In this document: piece by piece, positions 27,970 through 38,100 of the stretch
How the letters are laid out: every line of letters begins with the position of its first letter
Position numbering within the stretch: position 1 is the first letter of the stretch
Source: Bolinopsis microptera
Lineage: Eukaryota > Ctenophora > Tentaculata > Lobata > Bolinopsidae
Length of the DNA stretch: 64,000 nt
NCBI RefSeq assembly: GCF_026151205.1
Contig: NC_087080.1
Span: 13,773,337-13,837,336, forward strand
Reading direction: 5' to 3'
Notes under the pieces: model-generated
Told to the model about the DNA's origin: nothing
Databases searched by the model: none
Seen by the model: the letters and a program-made list of their open reading frames with translations, nothing else
Made by a program: the position numbers and the translations under genes

Positions 27970-28169
27970 CACAGTGCACAGGAGGAGCAAAGTGCAAAGA
28001 AACTGCCACAAACTGCTACTAACTGCTACAAACTGGCACTAACTGCGCGAATGCGTGGGCGCGATTGCAGCAGTTAGTAGCAGTTTGTGGCAGTTAGTGC
28101 CAGTTTATAGCAGTTAGTAGCAGTTTGTAGCAGTTTGTGGCAGTTTCTTTGCACTTTGCTCCTCCTGTG
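27970..28169. mobile_element. 200-bp palindromic MITE, CATG-flanked
   Basis: The ends GCACAGGAGGAGCAAAGTGC and the inverse complement are followed by long inverted runs of TGCTACTAACTGC/GCAGTTAGTAGCA type. The central part is GCGCGAATGCGTGGGCGCG. CATG flanks both sides (27966-27969 and 28170-28173). The other arm of the host foldback element shows the same site empty. A segment of this element (TTTGTGGCAGTTTCTTTGCA) also occurs in the MITE at 34781. Confidence 0.75.
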
Positions 28170-28451
28170 CATGACATAAGATTAAAATGCTTCCCTGCCG
28201 AGATATTGGCGAAAAACAGTCTTGATCACGTGATATGACCGTATATAAGGAAGTTAGTCGAATTTCTCGTTAGAGTTAGGGTTTCAGCATTTGCTTTTAA
28301 GAAAGACAAAATTCAGAAAGACAAAAAGGGCCAGCTAGAGAACGGGTTGAAAAAGTCACGTGACAGTCGAGTGTAGGGTGATTAATCATCATCCTGTATC
28401 GTGCATACTGCATAGACACGATACTGTACTAGTGAAACAGCAATGGGAGTC

Positions 28452-28486
28452 ACTAACTTAATGTCACGACGTGACATTAAGTTAGT
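28452..28486. repeat. 35-bp perfect palindrome
   Basis: ACTAACTTAATGTCAC and its exact inverse complement are separated by three bases (GAC). The function is unknown; it could be a hairpin end of a lost element. Confidence 0.8.
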
Positions 28487-31124
28487 ATTTACTGGGCCGC
28501 GCTCAGCCTGTCATTCCGCCAAATCTTTATTAATGAACATAATAGCCTGGGGTCCTCAGGTAAGTTAGTATAGGAGTATAATTTATTTGGGACAATGTAA
28601 ATTTTGAATTATCCCATGAAAATGTTTTATTTTAAGCTCACCTTGTACATTGTAGCGCGATGCACTACTGGGCCGCGCCGCGCATCCAATTATTCTTCTC
28701 GCAACCAATCTTCGGTAGATCGGCAAAATGCACCACTGGGCCTCACCGAGCTGCGAAGGATTGTGATCGTGAATCAAAGGCTTACCAATACCTTGTCATA
28801 CGTTGCTTACTGGGCGACGCTCAGCCTGTCTGCATTCCGCCGAACATAATAGCCTGGTATGGGGTCCCCAGGTAAATGTTGTATGATCCGCCGCGCACGA
28901 GTGCGCGGCTCCCCTGTATCGTAAGAACGTTGGGTTCACGACGTAATACAATCAATACCGACCTAGCTAGCTATGCGCGAGGATTCACTTATTTAATGCG
29001 CGGCGCGGCCCAGTAGTGCATGCATAGCGCTATACTACAAGCATTATACGTGAGAGGAGCCTGGAGCGAGCAATAAACTAGCAAGTTATATATTAAGTAC
29101 TAGGCGGTGTGTGAGCTCATATTTGATATTCACCTAACCATGTGCTTTCGCGCCACTTCGGGCGCGCTTGTTTCACAAGCCTTTTTACCGCCGTGAGGCG
29201 GGCGCGCGCTACTGCAAGCGCAAGGGCTCTGGATAGAGCAATATTTGATATTATTGTATGTTGTAAGTTTATAACCTACCAAGACGCGCGCCGCGCCGGG
29301 TTGGACGTTCGTCGACGGTCTAATATTTGAAACAAATATTTTACGAGTATCACCCGTTAAGACGCGATACAATGAATTTGTATGTCATGTATATGTTTAT
29401 AATAACCCGGGGTTCCCACCCCCAGGTAACAATGAACAAGAACACATGCACAGCAAACCTTGAATCTTGATACCGACCTTGTAGGTTTACAACCTACTAG
29501 GACGCGCATCGAGTTGGACTCGTCGACGGTTCTATATGGAACTGATATTTTACGAGTATCACCCGTTAATACCGACCAGATACAGTTTGTAGATACACTG
29601 TACACGTTGCATACCTCTTTTTGCGCGCGCGGCAGCCGGCCGAAGGCTGTACGTGACTATATCCATATTAAAAGTATGAATATATAGTAGTATACAGCTT
29701 GTAGTTGTATCAAAACAAACTTTATCAGCTGCGTTTGCAGGACGTCGCCGCTTCGACGCCAACTATATATATCATTCTTGCTCCGCATTTGGCATTTCCT
29801 GAGGAGATCGTTGCTCAATGCTCTGCATTGCAGGGCTACTTCATACTTCAGCTAGTGAGTCCAATTGAAGATTAAGACTGGATGAGTCATTGAGTCATTT
29901 TAGGTCCTACGAATTTTTTTCCACCGCGCCGGTATTTTGTTGCGAGCTAGCTTGTAGCTGAACATCCTAGTGCATGCAGTGTGCACCCTTTCACCTTTGA
30001 ACATCCTCGATTTGCTTGAATCTCAAAAATGGCCGTGAGCTGGAGGCCAGTCTTACTGCTTTGTGCTTACAGGTTCTAATCTGGAGCAGGGTTCTTTGAT
30101 TCAAACTTATGACTTTCACGAAGCTTTTACTTTATGTTTGGTCCGAATTCACGACTTTAGGAAACTATACTAAAAGCCGCCGTATTCCTCCGTTAAACTA
30201 CAGGTAATACTAATAGTGTTTAGTTCATGCAATGTTTGGGTCGTAATTCAAAAGTTAATTTGACAAGAACAAAGAAGTGGGGGCTGATACGTTATGTCAT
30301 TAGCTTGCTAGCCTATTGCTCGCTTCTCTCGCCGCTCATCGGGATTGGCGTGCCAGGTACGTAAGGACACAGATAATGAGATATACATTTGAAAGGAAAA
30401 AGCAATATTGATGATCACTTTGAAATCTAGAAAAATAAAACTCAACGATTAGTCTCAAAAAATGGACTTGGAGTTTAAATTAAAGACTATGTGTACAATC
30501 CTAATCCGTATAAAACAGACAAAATCATAATCAATCCCATGAATAAATTGACACATATCAAATATTCCTAGTTTAGATACTTAATTACAAACTAACTCGA
30601 AAAATATTATACGTTAAATGATTTAAAATAACACAGATAAAAATAAAACAAAACCCAAGAAAATTGCGATAAAATAAGTATAAACAATAAATTAACAATA
30701 ACATGATGAGATGATGGTGAGTTTTTAATGCTTATTACAAAATCATTAAATAATCTGCCATTTCTTTTTAAAACGTTATCATGCAAACCTTAGTCGGTAA
30801 TATTATGGGGGCTCTAATTTGGTTCTTTTCAGGCCAAATAACCATATTTATAACAGTTCATATTTTTATGTTTTAACACCCAATCCCCCCCCCCCCCCCC
30901 CCCCCCATAATATTACCGACTAAGGTAGTTTCCTACAAGTACAATTGCACATTATTAATTGAATATTACATTTGGACCAAAATTAAACCATAGCTAAAAC
31001 ATTTTATTTTTAAATGCGTATAATCATAATGGCAATCGACTACTTGAGTAACAGTAACAGTCGGGCTGAAATATCCTAACTCTAAAAGTTTAAATCGTAA
31101 TCTACAAAATCTCCAAACTAGATG
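28487..31124. other. CpG-rich repeat mosaic, no convincing gene
   Basis: Contains two diverged copies of a TACTGGGC...CGCTCAGCCTGTC...AACATAATAGCCTGG...CCAGGTAA segment (about 28489-28570 and 28808-28880) and a pair of about 85-bp repeats (29276-29360 and 29491-29575) sharing ATTTTACGAGTATCACCCGT. From about 29.8 to 31.1 kb the DNA is AT-rich. Short open frames on both strands across the repeats have no recognisable domain. Confidence 0.5.
30787..30926. mobile_element. 140-bp MITE with 27-bp inverted ends
   Basis: The left end ACCTTAGTCGGTAATATTAT plus a G run is matched by the exact inverse complement at the right (C run, then ATAATATTACCGACTAAGGT). The interior is AT-rich. No clear target duplication. 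Confidence 0.7.
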
Positions 31125-31330
31125 CTACCTCTTGGTAGTATACACATTGTCCGAATCCGAAAGGTCACGTTTGGCCCACTTTTTCTTCTTCTCTGCCCGC
31201 TCACTCTCAGACATATTGTCCTGACTAGAATAACCCGTGCTCTGCCGAGCAGCGGTTCTCTTGTAGATCCTGTTCGAGCCAGTTCGCTGAGGAGGCTGCT
31301 TCGCGTCTACTACCATCGATCTGGCGTAAT
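31125..31330 (-). CDS. Orphan terminal exon of an unidentified gene
   Basis: A good acceptor (ACTCCTGCAG) is followed by 68 codons and a stop. The peptide is basic and Ser/Lys-rich (SESERAEKKKKWAKRDLSD) and ends NVYTTKR, like a cytoplasmic or nuclear tail. The GC content is higher than the surrounding DNA. Upstream exons would have to lie at higher coordinates, and the intronless VWD gene is the nearest same-strand unit; I saw no exon that joins. It could also be a chance frame. Confidence 0.35.
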
Positions 31331-32258
31331 CTGCAGGAGTTTACAAATTTAAAGATTTAACATTTAAGCGCGATCGGGTCAATTGTTGATTCAAATCTGC
31401 AAAATATCACATCGTCCGGCGATTTCAGCAGTCGGGTACCGAATCAAGTGGTTGAACTGGTTCGTGGGGTCAGTGTCACTTTTAATTGTGGTCAAGCCAA
31501 ACGTGTAAATACATTTTTCATCATTTTACCTCATTATTTTGATATGGTCGTTTTAAACGCGAAAAGTGATAACATTGGCCATCAGAAGATATCAATAAAG
31601 TAAAATGTTCTGGACAGGGTTACTGTGGGTATTTCACATCGAAACTCGCGCAGCTCCAATCTGTATACCAAATTGGTACCACATTGGTGGTACCAAGAAA
31701 ACGACTGTTGTTTTGTTGTACGTGTTTGATATTATTATTATTTTCATGGATGAGCTCAGAAGTAAAAGTAAGACAAGTTTTGTCAGGTAATAAGTCTCAA
31801 CAATTTCTAAATTATTGTGATTGTAATATATACGACTGATAAGTAATGATTTTCAAATTCTTTGTACATAGTTCCTTTTTTACAAAATGTAGTCTTGAAA
31901 CAAATTATCCCTATCATTATCAAAAGCATAAACAACTAATTCACAGGCAGAGTTAGTTCTGTCGCTCTGTTTATATATTAACATAAACTTTAGAAGTTCG
32001 AGTATGCTAAATAACAATATAATTAATTCATTTACTGTATAGATATTGCAAATTGTAGATACAAATGTTATGGATGCTTATGAGCAGTTAAGAAAATCGA
32101 AATTTCTTGGTTCTATCTTTAAAATACAAAAATGTTACGACTCAATTTAAATGGTTAAACTTGAAGTTCTTGAAATTCCCTGAAATAATATTCTACAATA
32201 AAAAGCTATCATTGCCATCTAGAATCTAGATGTAAAAGTCTTTCGTTCAAATCTGGTT
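31331..32258. other. AT-rich spacer, no gene seen
   Basis: Downstream flank of the VWD gene. No exon with coding character was seen. The open frame at 31605-31790 (+) is unsupported. Confidence 0.4.
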
Positions 32259-33956
32259 CTACATAAAGCTCTGTGGGCAGCCCAGTTTGGGAATGTTGTC
32301 AAGTTTGACAGACTTGCTAGGACAACTAACAGCTTCCGTCTCCCAATTTGACATATCAATAGGTGCTATGATGTTGCCATCCTCATCCCATGTTGTCTTG
32401 GAACATTTCATTGCATATGCTTCGGCAGCATTGCAGCCAGGCACGAGCACTTTGTCTACTTTGGGGATAATCATCCAGGGGTAAAGGTCGTTCTGAAGGT
32501 GGAGTCCTTTGCATTGGTCGTAAATACAGGCGTCAATGTAAGGCTGCTTCTCGTGAGCACAATCTCTAAAGCTATTGATGGTGAACATCTTTGCACATTT
32601 CTCCTCTGCTTTCCTGTATTTCTTAGCCCCACAGACTCTCTTCACCTCGTCCAGGGTAAGCGCAGGTTTTCCAGCTCCGCACCTCCAGTTCCTGTCTACT
32701 TTCAGACTCTCCGAGAAGATAAGCATATTGTTGTTTAACGTTCCCCAGACATCGAAGTCGTTGATAGGATCGTGGTCGTTGTCTCCACACAGTCCCTGAG
32801 TTTGGGCGGTTTGAGGTACTTCTATCGTTACAGCTGTCAGTCCGTCCCAAGATACTATCAACCAGTCTTTTATCGTCCCTGTAGAGCTCTTCTCCACGCC
32901 TAACAGAACACTCACTATCAAACTGTTTCCCGTGAACTTCACCTCAAATTCTCCAGTTTGTATTGGCTCAGTGAGCTGCATTGTCTCTATCTTTTTACCA
33001 TTGTTGTTCACAACCCATCCTCTCTGCAGCTCAACTGCATCTCCCAGGGCGTAGATAGAGACTGATTCCAGACACATTCCCACAGAGATCTTCCCGCATG
33101 GTCGCATTCTCCCGTAGATGAACCATTTACCGCCAGCTTGGTCCAGAGCCAATACGTAATCACAGCTTGCACTGGGCATATCGTAGATCGTTCCGTCGAA
33201 CGAGATAATGTGAGGATCCCCGAATACTTGGCATGATGAACGGGGCCTATCTTGAGGTGGCATGTCTGTCTCCACGGAAGGTGACGAGGAGGAAACTGGG
33301 ACCATCGTATGAGCTCCCTTTACCAAGGGACTATCATCTAATGGAAGTCGACGTTTCTTAACTTGAAGGAAAAACTTGGCATGACTAATATCACAAGCCT
33401 CAAGTTTGGGGTCCCCCTTGTAGATGCAAGCACGGCATCTGTACCAACCCTGGTCACTTTTTTCAATGGCCTGTTTGTACATGTATACCTCTGCCATTTC
33501 AGTGATATCGATTCGACCATTTGGTTGACTTGGTCGGGATTTTGTACTCTTTGAAATATCCGATGACCAACCATGGTCAGGGCTTGCCAAGTCCCGATCG
33601 TCCAGTTCGTAGGTGATATCCACAGACAGGTCATGTTTTGGCCAATGTGGTAAGTGATCCGCTGCATCTGATGCAATGCATTGGAAGTCTACAAAATCCC
33701 CAACACTTACGGTTCTACTTTTTGAATAAGATGTGATAGTGGGATATGGTTGACGATCAAATGATCCGATCTCTCCAAACCCTGCCTGGGAGGAGGATGT
33801 CGTTGCTTGTTGAGTTGTAGTAAGAGCATCGGTTTCATCTTCCAGACCAAATCCCTCAGTAGTAGGTTCAGCTACAACGTCATTACTCCAATCATCTTCA
33901 CCCGTCACAGATATAAAGAGGACAGCACTCAGCACTACCAAAACGATTTTATTCAT
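32259..33956 (-). CDS. Secreted Ig-like/VWD/C8 domain protein, single exon
   Basis: 565 residues if translation starts at MNKIVLVVLSAVLFISVTGE, which has a typical signal peptide; an upstream in-frame Met would put 14 polar residues before it. Order: Thr/Ser-rich acidic stretch (about 22-70), Ig-like domain (about 75-200) with VDFQC and the SDQGWYRCRA strand, a Pro/Ser linker, then a von Willebrand type D domain from CQVFGDPHIISFDG through GLCGDND, and a C8-type Cys-rich segment (VCGAKKYRKAEEKC, FRDC, ACIYDQCKG). It was probably secreted, perhaps into matrix, mucus or a body fluid. No membrane segment follows. The coding region has no introns, unlike most genes here. The domain combination is not one I can name as a known protein. 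Confidence 0.85.
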   Translation of the reverse strand: MNKIVLVVLSAVLFISVTGEDDWSNDVVAEPTTEGFGLEDETDALTTTQQATTSSSQAGFGEIGSFDRQPYPTITSYSKSRTVSVGDFVDFQCIASDAADHLPHWPKHDLSVDITYELDDRDLASPDHGWSSDISKSTKSRPSQPNGRIDITEMAEVYMYKQAIEKSDQGWYRCRACIYKGDPKLEACDISHAKFFLQVKKRRLPLDDSPLVKGAHTMVPVSSSSPSVETDMPPQDRPRSSCQVFGDPHIISFDGTIYDMPSASCDYVLALDQAGGKWFIYGRMRPCGKISVGMCLESVSIYALGDAVELQRGWVVNNNGKKIETMQLTEPIQTGEFEVKFTGNSLIVSVLLGVEKSSTGTIKDWLIVSWDGLTAVTIEVPQTAQTQGLCGDNDHDPINDFDVWGTLNNNMLIFSESLKVDRNWRCGAGKPALTLDEVKRVCGAKKYRKAEEKCAKMFTINSFRDCAHEKQPYIDACIYDQCKGLHLQNDLYPWMIIPKVDKVLVPGCNAAEAYAMKCSKTTWDEDGNIIAPIDMSNWETEAVSCPSKSVKLDNIPKLGCPQSFM

Positions 33957-34780
33957 CTTTGGAGGTGATTTCGTCAGCAAAATTTGCAAATATATCAATC
34001 AGGAGAGATTGTGTTAGGAATTGTAATTAAGTCCGCAAACTGATGCAAACGCTCCAAATCCAATCAAAACTTGCACAAATAAAGGAATTAAGGAATTTTA
34101 TAAAATCATTCCGTACAAATATCCCGGATAATTAATTCGAGATTGTTATTTATACCCGGCACATAACCGTAAAAGTTTCTCCGCGGCTCTCACAATGCCT
34201 GACACTAATCGCGAATCAGGCCCTAAAAATAAATCAAGGGAGACTTTTAATAAGTCTGGTGTAGGAGCCGGATTGAGCACGGGCCCTCTGGTTGTTGCAC
34301 CCGAGAAGCTTTGCAGGTTTCCGTTAATTAGCATTAGAATGATTCTAGTTAAATATTGGAAACAAGGTTAATATATACATATATTAACCTTGTTTCCAAT
34401 ATTTAACTGGAGTCATTCTAATTCTAATTATATTAGAAGTATATATACTATGTATGTGTAGGAGTACAGCAACGATATATATATATATATATATATATAT
34501 AATTGTGCTCTACTGGAAGAGTCGCCAAAATTATTGAGGAATGAGTGATACGCCAAATTCTTAGTGTTTGCAATCACTGATCCTGAGTAAGTAATCAACA
34601 TGAGGAACGTTTTATATTGCTGTAAATTATTATTAGTCTCAAATGTCCCCCAATTTCCTGCCGGAGCTCGCCCCGCTTGCAAGTTGCAAGAGTGCAAGAC
34701 CCCCTAATTCAAAATGGGATTTACGGCCCTGGTGAAAATCATCAGAATCTAACACAGAAATTGAGAACATCCACACCTTA
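33957..34780. other. Upstream region of the VWD gene, no gene seen
   Basis: An AT-rich spacer. An inverted pair, TTAAATATTGGAAACAAGGTTAATA at 34348-34372 and its complement, forms a hairpin around 34348-34410. An AT dinucleotide run lies at about 34475-34501. No coding exon was recognised. Confidence 0.4.
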
Positions 34781-35084
34781 CCCCCCAGTTCCATAGCGGA
34801 TATTATGCCAAATTATTAGACGAAGGTCCATTTCTACGGTGATGATTCTCCGGCTCCGTCTACTGTATTAGACGGAGATGAAGCTCTCCGGGAATTTCTC
34901 GGAGATTGTAGCAGTTTGTGGCAGTTTCTTTGCACTTTGCTCCATCTGTGAGAATCAACAAAATTACCGTAGATGGTCTCCGGATAAGGTTATGGAACTG
35001 CAAACCGGAGAAATATCCGAAGAAATATTAGTTGACGATCTCCGTCTAATAATTTGGCATAATATCCGCTATGGAACTGGGGGG
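34781..35084. mobile_element. Harbinger/Tourist-like MITE, 304 bp, TTA target duplication
   Basis: Perfect 42-bp inverted ends starting CCCCCCAGTTCCATAGCGGA, flanked by TTA on both sides (34778-34780 and 35085-35087), as in PIF/Harbinger insertions. The interior repeats CTCCGG/CCGGAG and GACGGAGAT inverted motifs. It also contains a stretch shared with the 27970-28169 MITE. It lies just downstream of the RalGAP-alpha stop codon. Confidence 0.8.
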
Positions 35085-35157
35085 TTAGAGTGAGAAAATA
35101 TGGAACTAAACCCACACATTCTTAGGCTATTCAGTATTCACGCTTATCAATATTTAA

Positions 35158-38100
35158 TTAGTATAACAAACCTTTGTACTGGTCGAAGTCTATGAGGGAA
35201 GGCGACATGAGCTCACACGCGAATTCTTCGAACGTCACGTCTCGTTTATAACTCTGCAACTTGTCCAGATTTCGAGCTGAAGGACTCACGTTACATGTCG
35301 GAAAACTCATGAAATCCTATGAAAGATCCTTCTCCACGCTTCGGAGATATTCGGAATATGTATGTAATAACAGATACGTCGGGTAATTCAACTGATTAGA
35401 TCAACAGCTATGAATTACAAAAATGAGACTTTCTGAAACACATTCTGACTTTTAGAATGCTTCGATCTTCATACATCTTAATTCATGGCTATATCAATAT
35501 GCAAGTTATAAAATCATGTCGAAAAGGCAAGATTGTTGAGAGTTACTGAACTCATTGAATCACTTAACATCTGACTGTTATATCCATGATTACTCTCATA
35601 ACTTAATAATAAAGACAGAATCTTGTTGTTACAGTGATTATCTCCGTTGCTATATGTCTGTATGAGGTCATTGAAGTGGGAGAGATATATTAAATTACTG
35701 CCATAACGTTCCAAGCATCATATCGAACATCCCGGTGTTGCACACTTATCTTTTATAAGTTTTGTTTGGCACGCTGATTTTTGGCGACGTGAGGATTAAT
35801 TTATTGGCGGCGTGTACCACTGCATTATAGCAATAAAACTCATCCCTGCTCCAGTTGACCCTTATATAAAATCTATGGACAGTCCCAGTTCCCACAAACA
35901 GCCACTTCGGACCTGTTTTCATCTCAAAACTACGCTTGGCTGTATTTTAGTATGTATTTTACTATTCTCATAAGATTTAAATAGCTAAAAGAACAACTCA
36001 CCTCTATCTCTATAAAACCGGGGCCGGTTCTGGTCGACTGTAATAGCCCTCTCAGCGTTAATAATAGTTTTCCGTACCAGGTCCGGGAGTATGTCCCTGT
36101 CGACCAGGGCCCCGTCAAACAGCGGCCCAATTCCGTGTTCTATCTTACACTTTTCTTCCTTGTCACGGAAACTGAAAGTAAGGTTATTTTAACACGTGAT
36201 TACTGATTAGGAGTTAGGAGATCTGAATTGTATTGCTATGTTTAAATTTGCTCCTCATACGATATGTGTGATTAGAAAGGGAAATTTGGTACCCTTGCCA
36301 GGGCTTTAATTCAGATTTCAGGAGCATTAATATGAACTTCTTAACAATAACTTCTTACTTAACAATAACTTCTTATTTAACAATAACTTCTTACTTAACA
36401 ATAACTTGAACACGGCACTTCTTCAGATCCCTCATTGGGTAAATGACGATAACATAGTTGAGGTACGCAGACTTAAAAGTGTCAATGTTTACATCCCTGT
36501 CGTGCTCTGACCAGATGACTCCAATGTAATCGTTTCCTGTCAGAGAGCATGTATTATATACCTATAAAAATAAATACCTATACAAATTATAACTAAAATA
36601 ACTTAAAGAAATGGTAACTCCCGTAACTCACCAATGTATTTAAAGCGGTAAAGGGCAGCCTCCTGATTACCCGGTTCCAGCCGTGTCCCAACGTGAAAGA
36701 CTATCTCTAAAGTTGCGTTAGCGTAATGTACTGTTGTACTCTTCATCACGTCTGAGTTGTTAAGTTGGTCAGGTATGCTGTATGTTATGAGCTATGATTT
36801 GGAAAACAGCCAAGAGTAACAAACCCAATTTATGTAGTGATAACTTGTGTAGTATGGAAGCGAGCAGTGATATAGCATTGTCAGGCTAAAACTTAAAAAG
36901 CATCACTGAATTTAAAGCTCGGCAAGGCTGTTCAAACTTACACCAAACCAAAATTGTTAAAACTGGTAATGTTTACACTCCCTACATCTAAGAAACTGGA
37001 TCATTCTATTTTTAATTGAAAATGGCAGAGAAAATGTATAGCTTCAGATGTGTCTCCACAATGTTTCATAAGAATAAGAAGGGACCTGTTCCGATGGTAG
37101 GCACGTAGCCGTGAAGATCTCTCCAGTTGACCTCCCATCCAAGACCTGCTACAAATTCCTCGAATTCCTTTGAGCCCACGTTGTGACTGAGGGCGTCCTT
37201 CCGTTTCTCGTCTCCTCGAGCGATGTAGATAAGACCGAACTTGTGTATTTCTCGGCTGAAGAGTGACGTGGTAGTTTTGGTAGCATTGCAGTGGAACCAT
37301 AAATATATATTAACACTTCCAATAATTAGCAGAAGACAATCAATAAAGAGCGATGGGATACAGATTATTCAGCGATGGGACACGGGTTATTCAGCGAAAA
37401 ACAAAAAATATAACAATCTTTTCATGGCCCCCAAATAAAAGGAATCCCCACTAACTTGAAGACGTTGTCCAGTTCATTGAGAGCCCCACACACGTCCTTC
37501 TCCTTCTCGATAATCTTGGACTGGTCGAGCAGTTCCACCTGTCTACCGTGATGCTCGTATCTTTTGTTCCAGGAGAGCAGTCCAAGTGCACTGATGTGTA
37601 ATGTGGTAAGCTGGTTACAGCAGGGGATTAGAGTAGTAATCATTTCTTTAGGATATTGTAGTTAAGATTAGTGAAATTAACCGTTGGATTTTAGAGTAAG
37701 ATTAGGTAGACTAGCGTAGTAGGTTATCGATGGTTTTGCGGAGTAAGACACGTGTTAGTCTAAGTGCACTGAGAGGGGTTCATGAGCGGGACATGTCAAA
37801 TAAGAGCTCTATGAAATTACATTTTTTCCTCCAAGAAAAACCTTAAAACTTAATAGACACAGATTTAAATGAAGCGTTGAAAACACATAAAAGACGGCAA
37901 ACCTTGCGAGACCACGACATTGCTGGAAGGGAGAGGCTGCTTCAAAGAGGTTAGAACGGCTAGCGGAGACCTCACTACTGATAGTTAGGTTATCTGGTGT
38001 ATCTGCAGAGAGTTGACAGGGTAATTTCCTTATAGGATAATCAATAGCCAAAGGGTTGGCTTAAAGCAACCGGATGATGGACAATCAATCAAGGCAAGAG

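Larger units (their letters stand above)
26901..28394. mobile_element. 1.5-kb foldback element (long inverted repeat) with two nested insertions
   Basis: The left tip GGATGATGAATAATCACTCT pairs with the right tip ending ATTAATCATCATCC. Pairing continues inward through the GTCGAGTGTAG block, the GAGAACGGGTT block, the CGAGAAAT/ATTTCTCG block, ATATACGG/CCGTATAT-type blocks and the TTTTAGGACAATCTCGAAGA block, meeting near 27.6-27.9 kb. The left arm alone carries the hAT MITE (27023-27316) and the right arm alone carries the CATG-flanked MITE (27970-28169). The arms have diverged by many substitutions. No transposase was seen. The open frame 27466-27681 is not convincing. Confidence 0.75.

Noticed and set aside
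28604-28875. Overlapping 71-81-residue plus-strand frames with TGPR repeats
   Set aside because: They arise from repeated TACTGGGC...segments; no domain and no conserved frame between copies.
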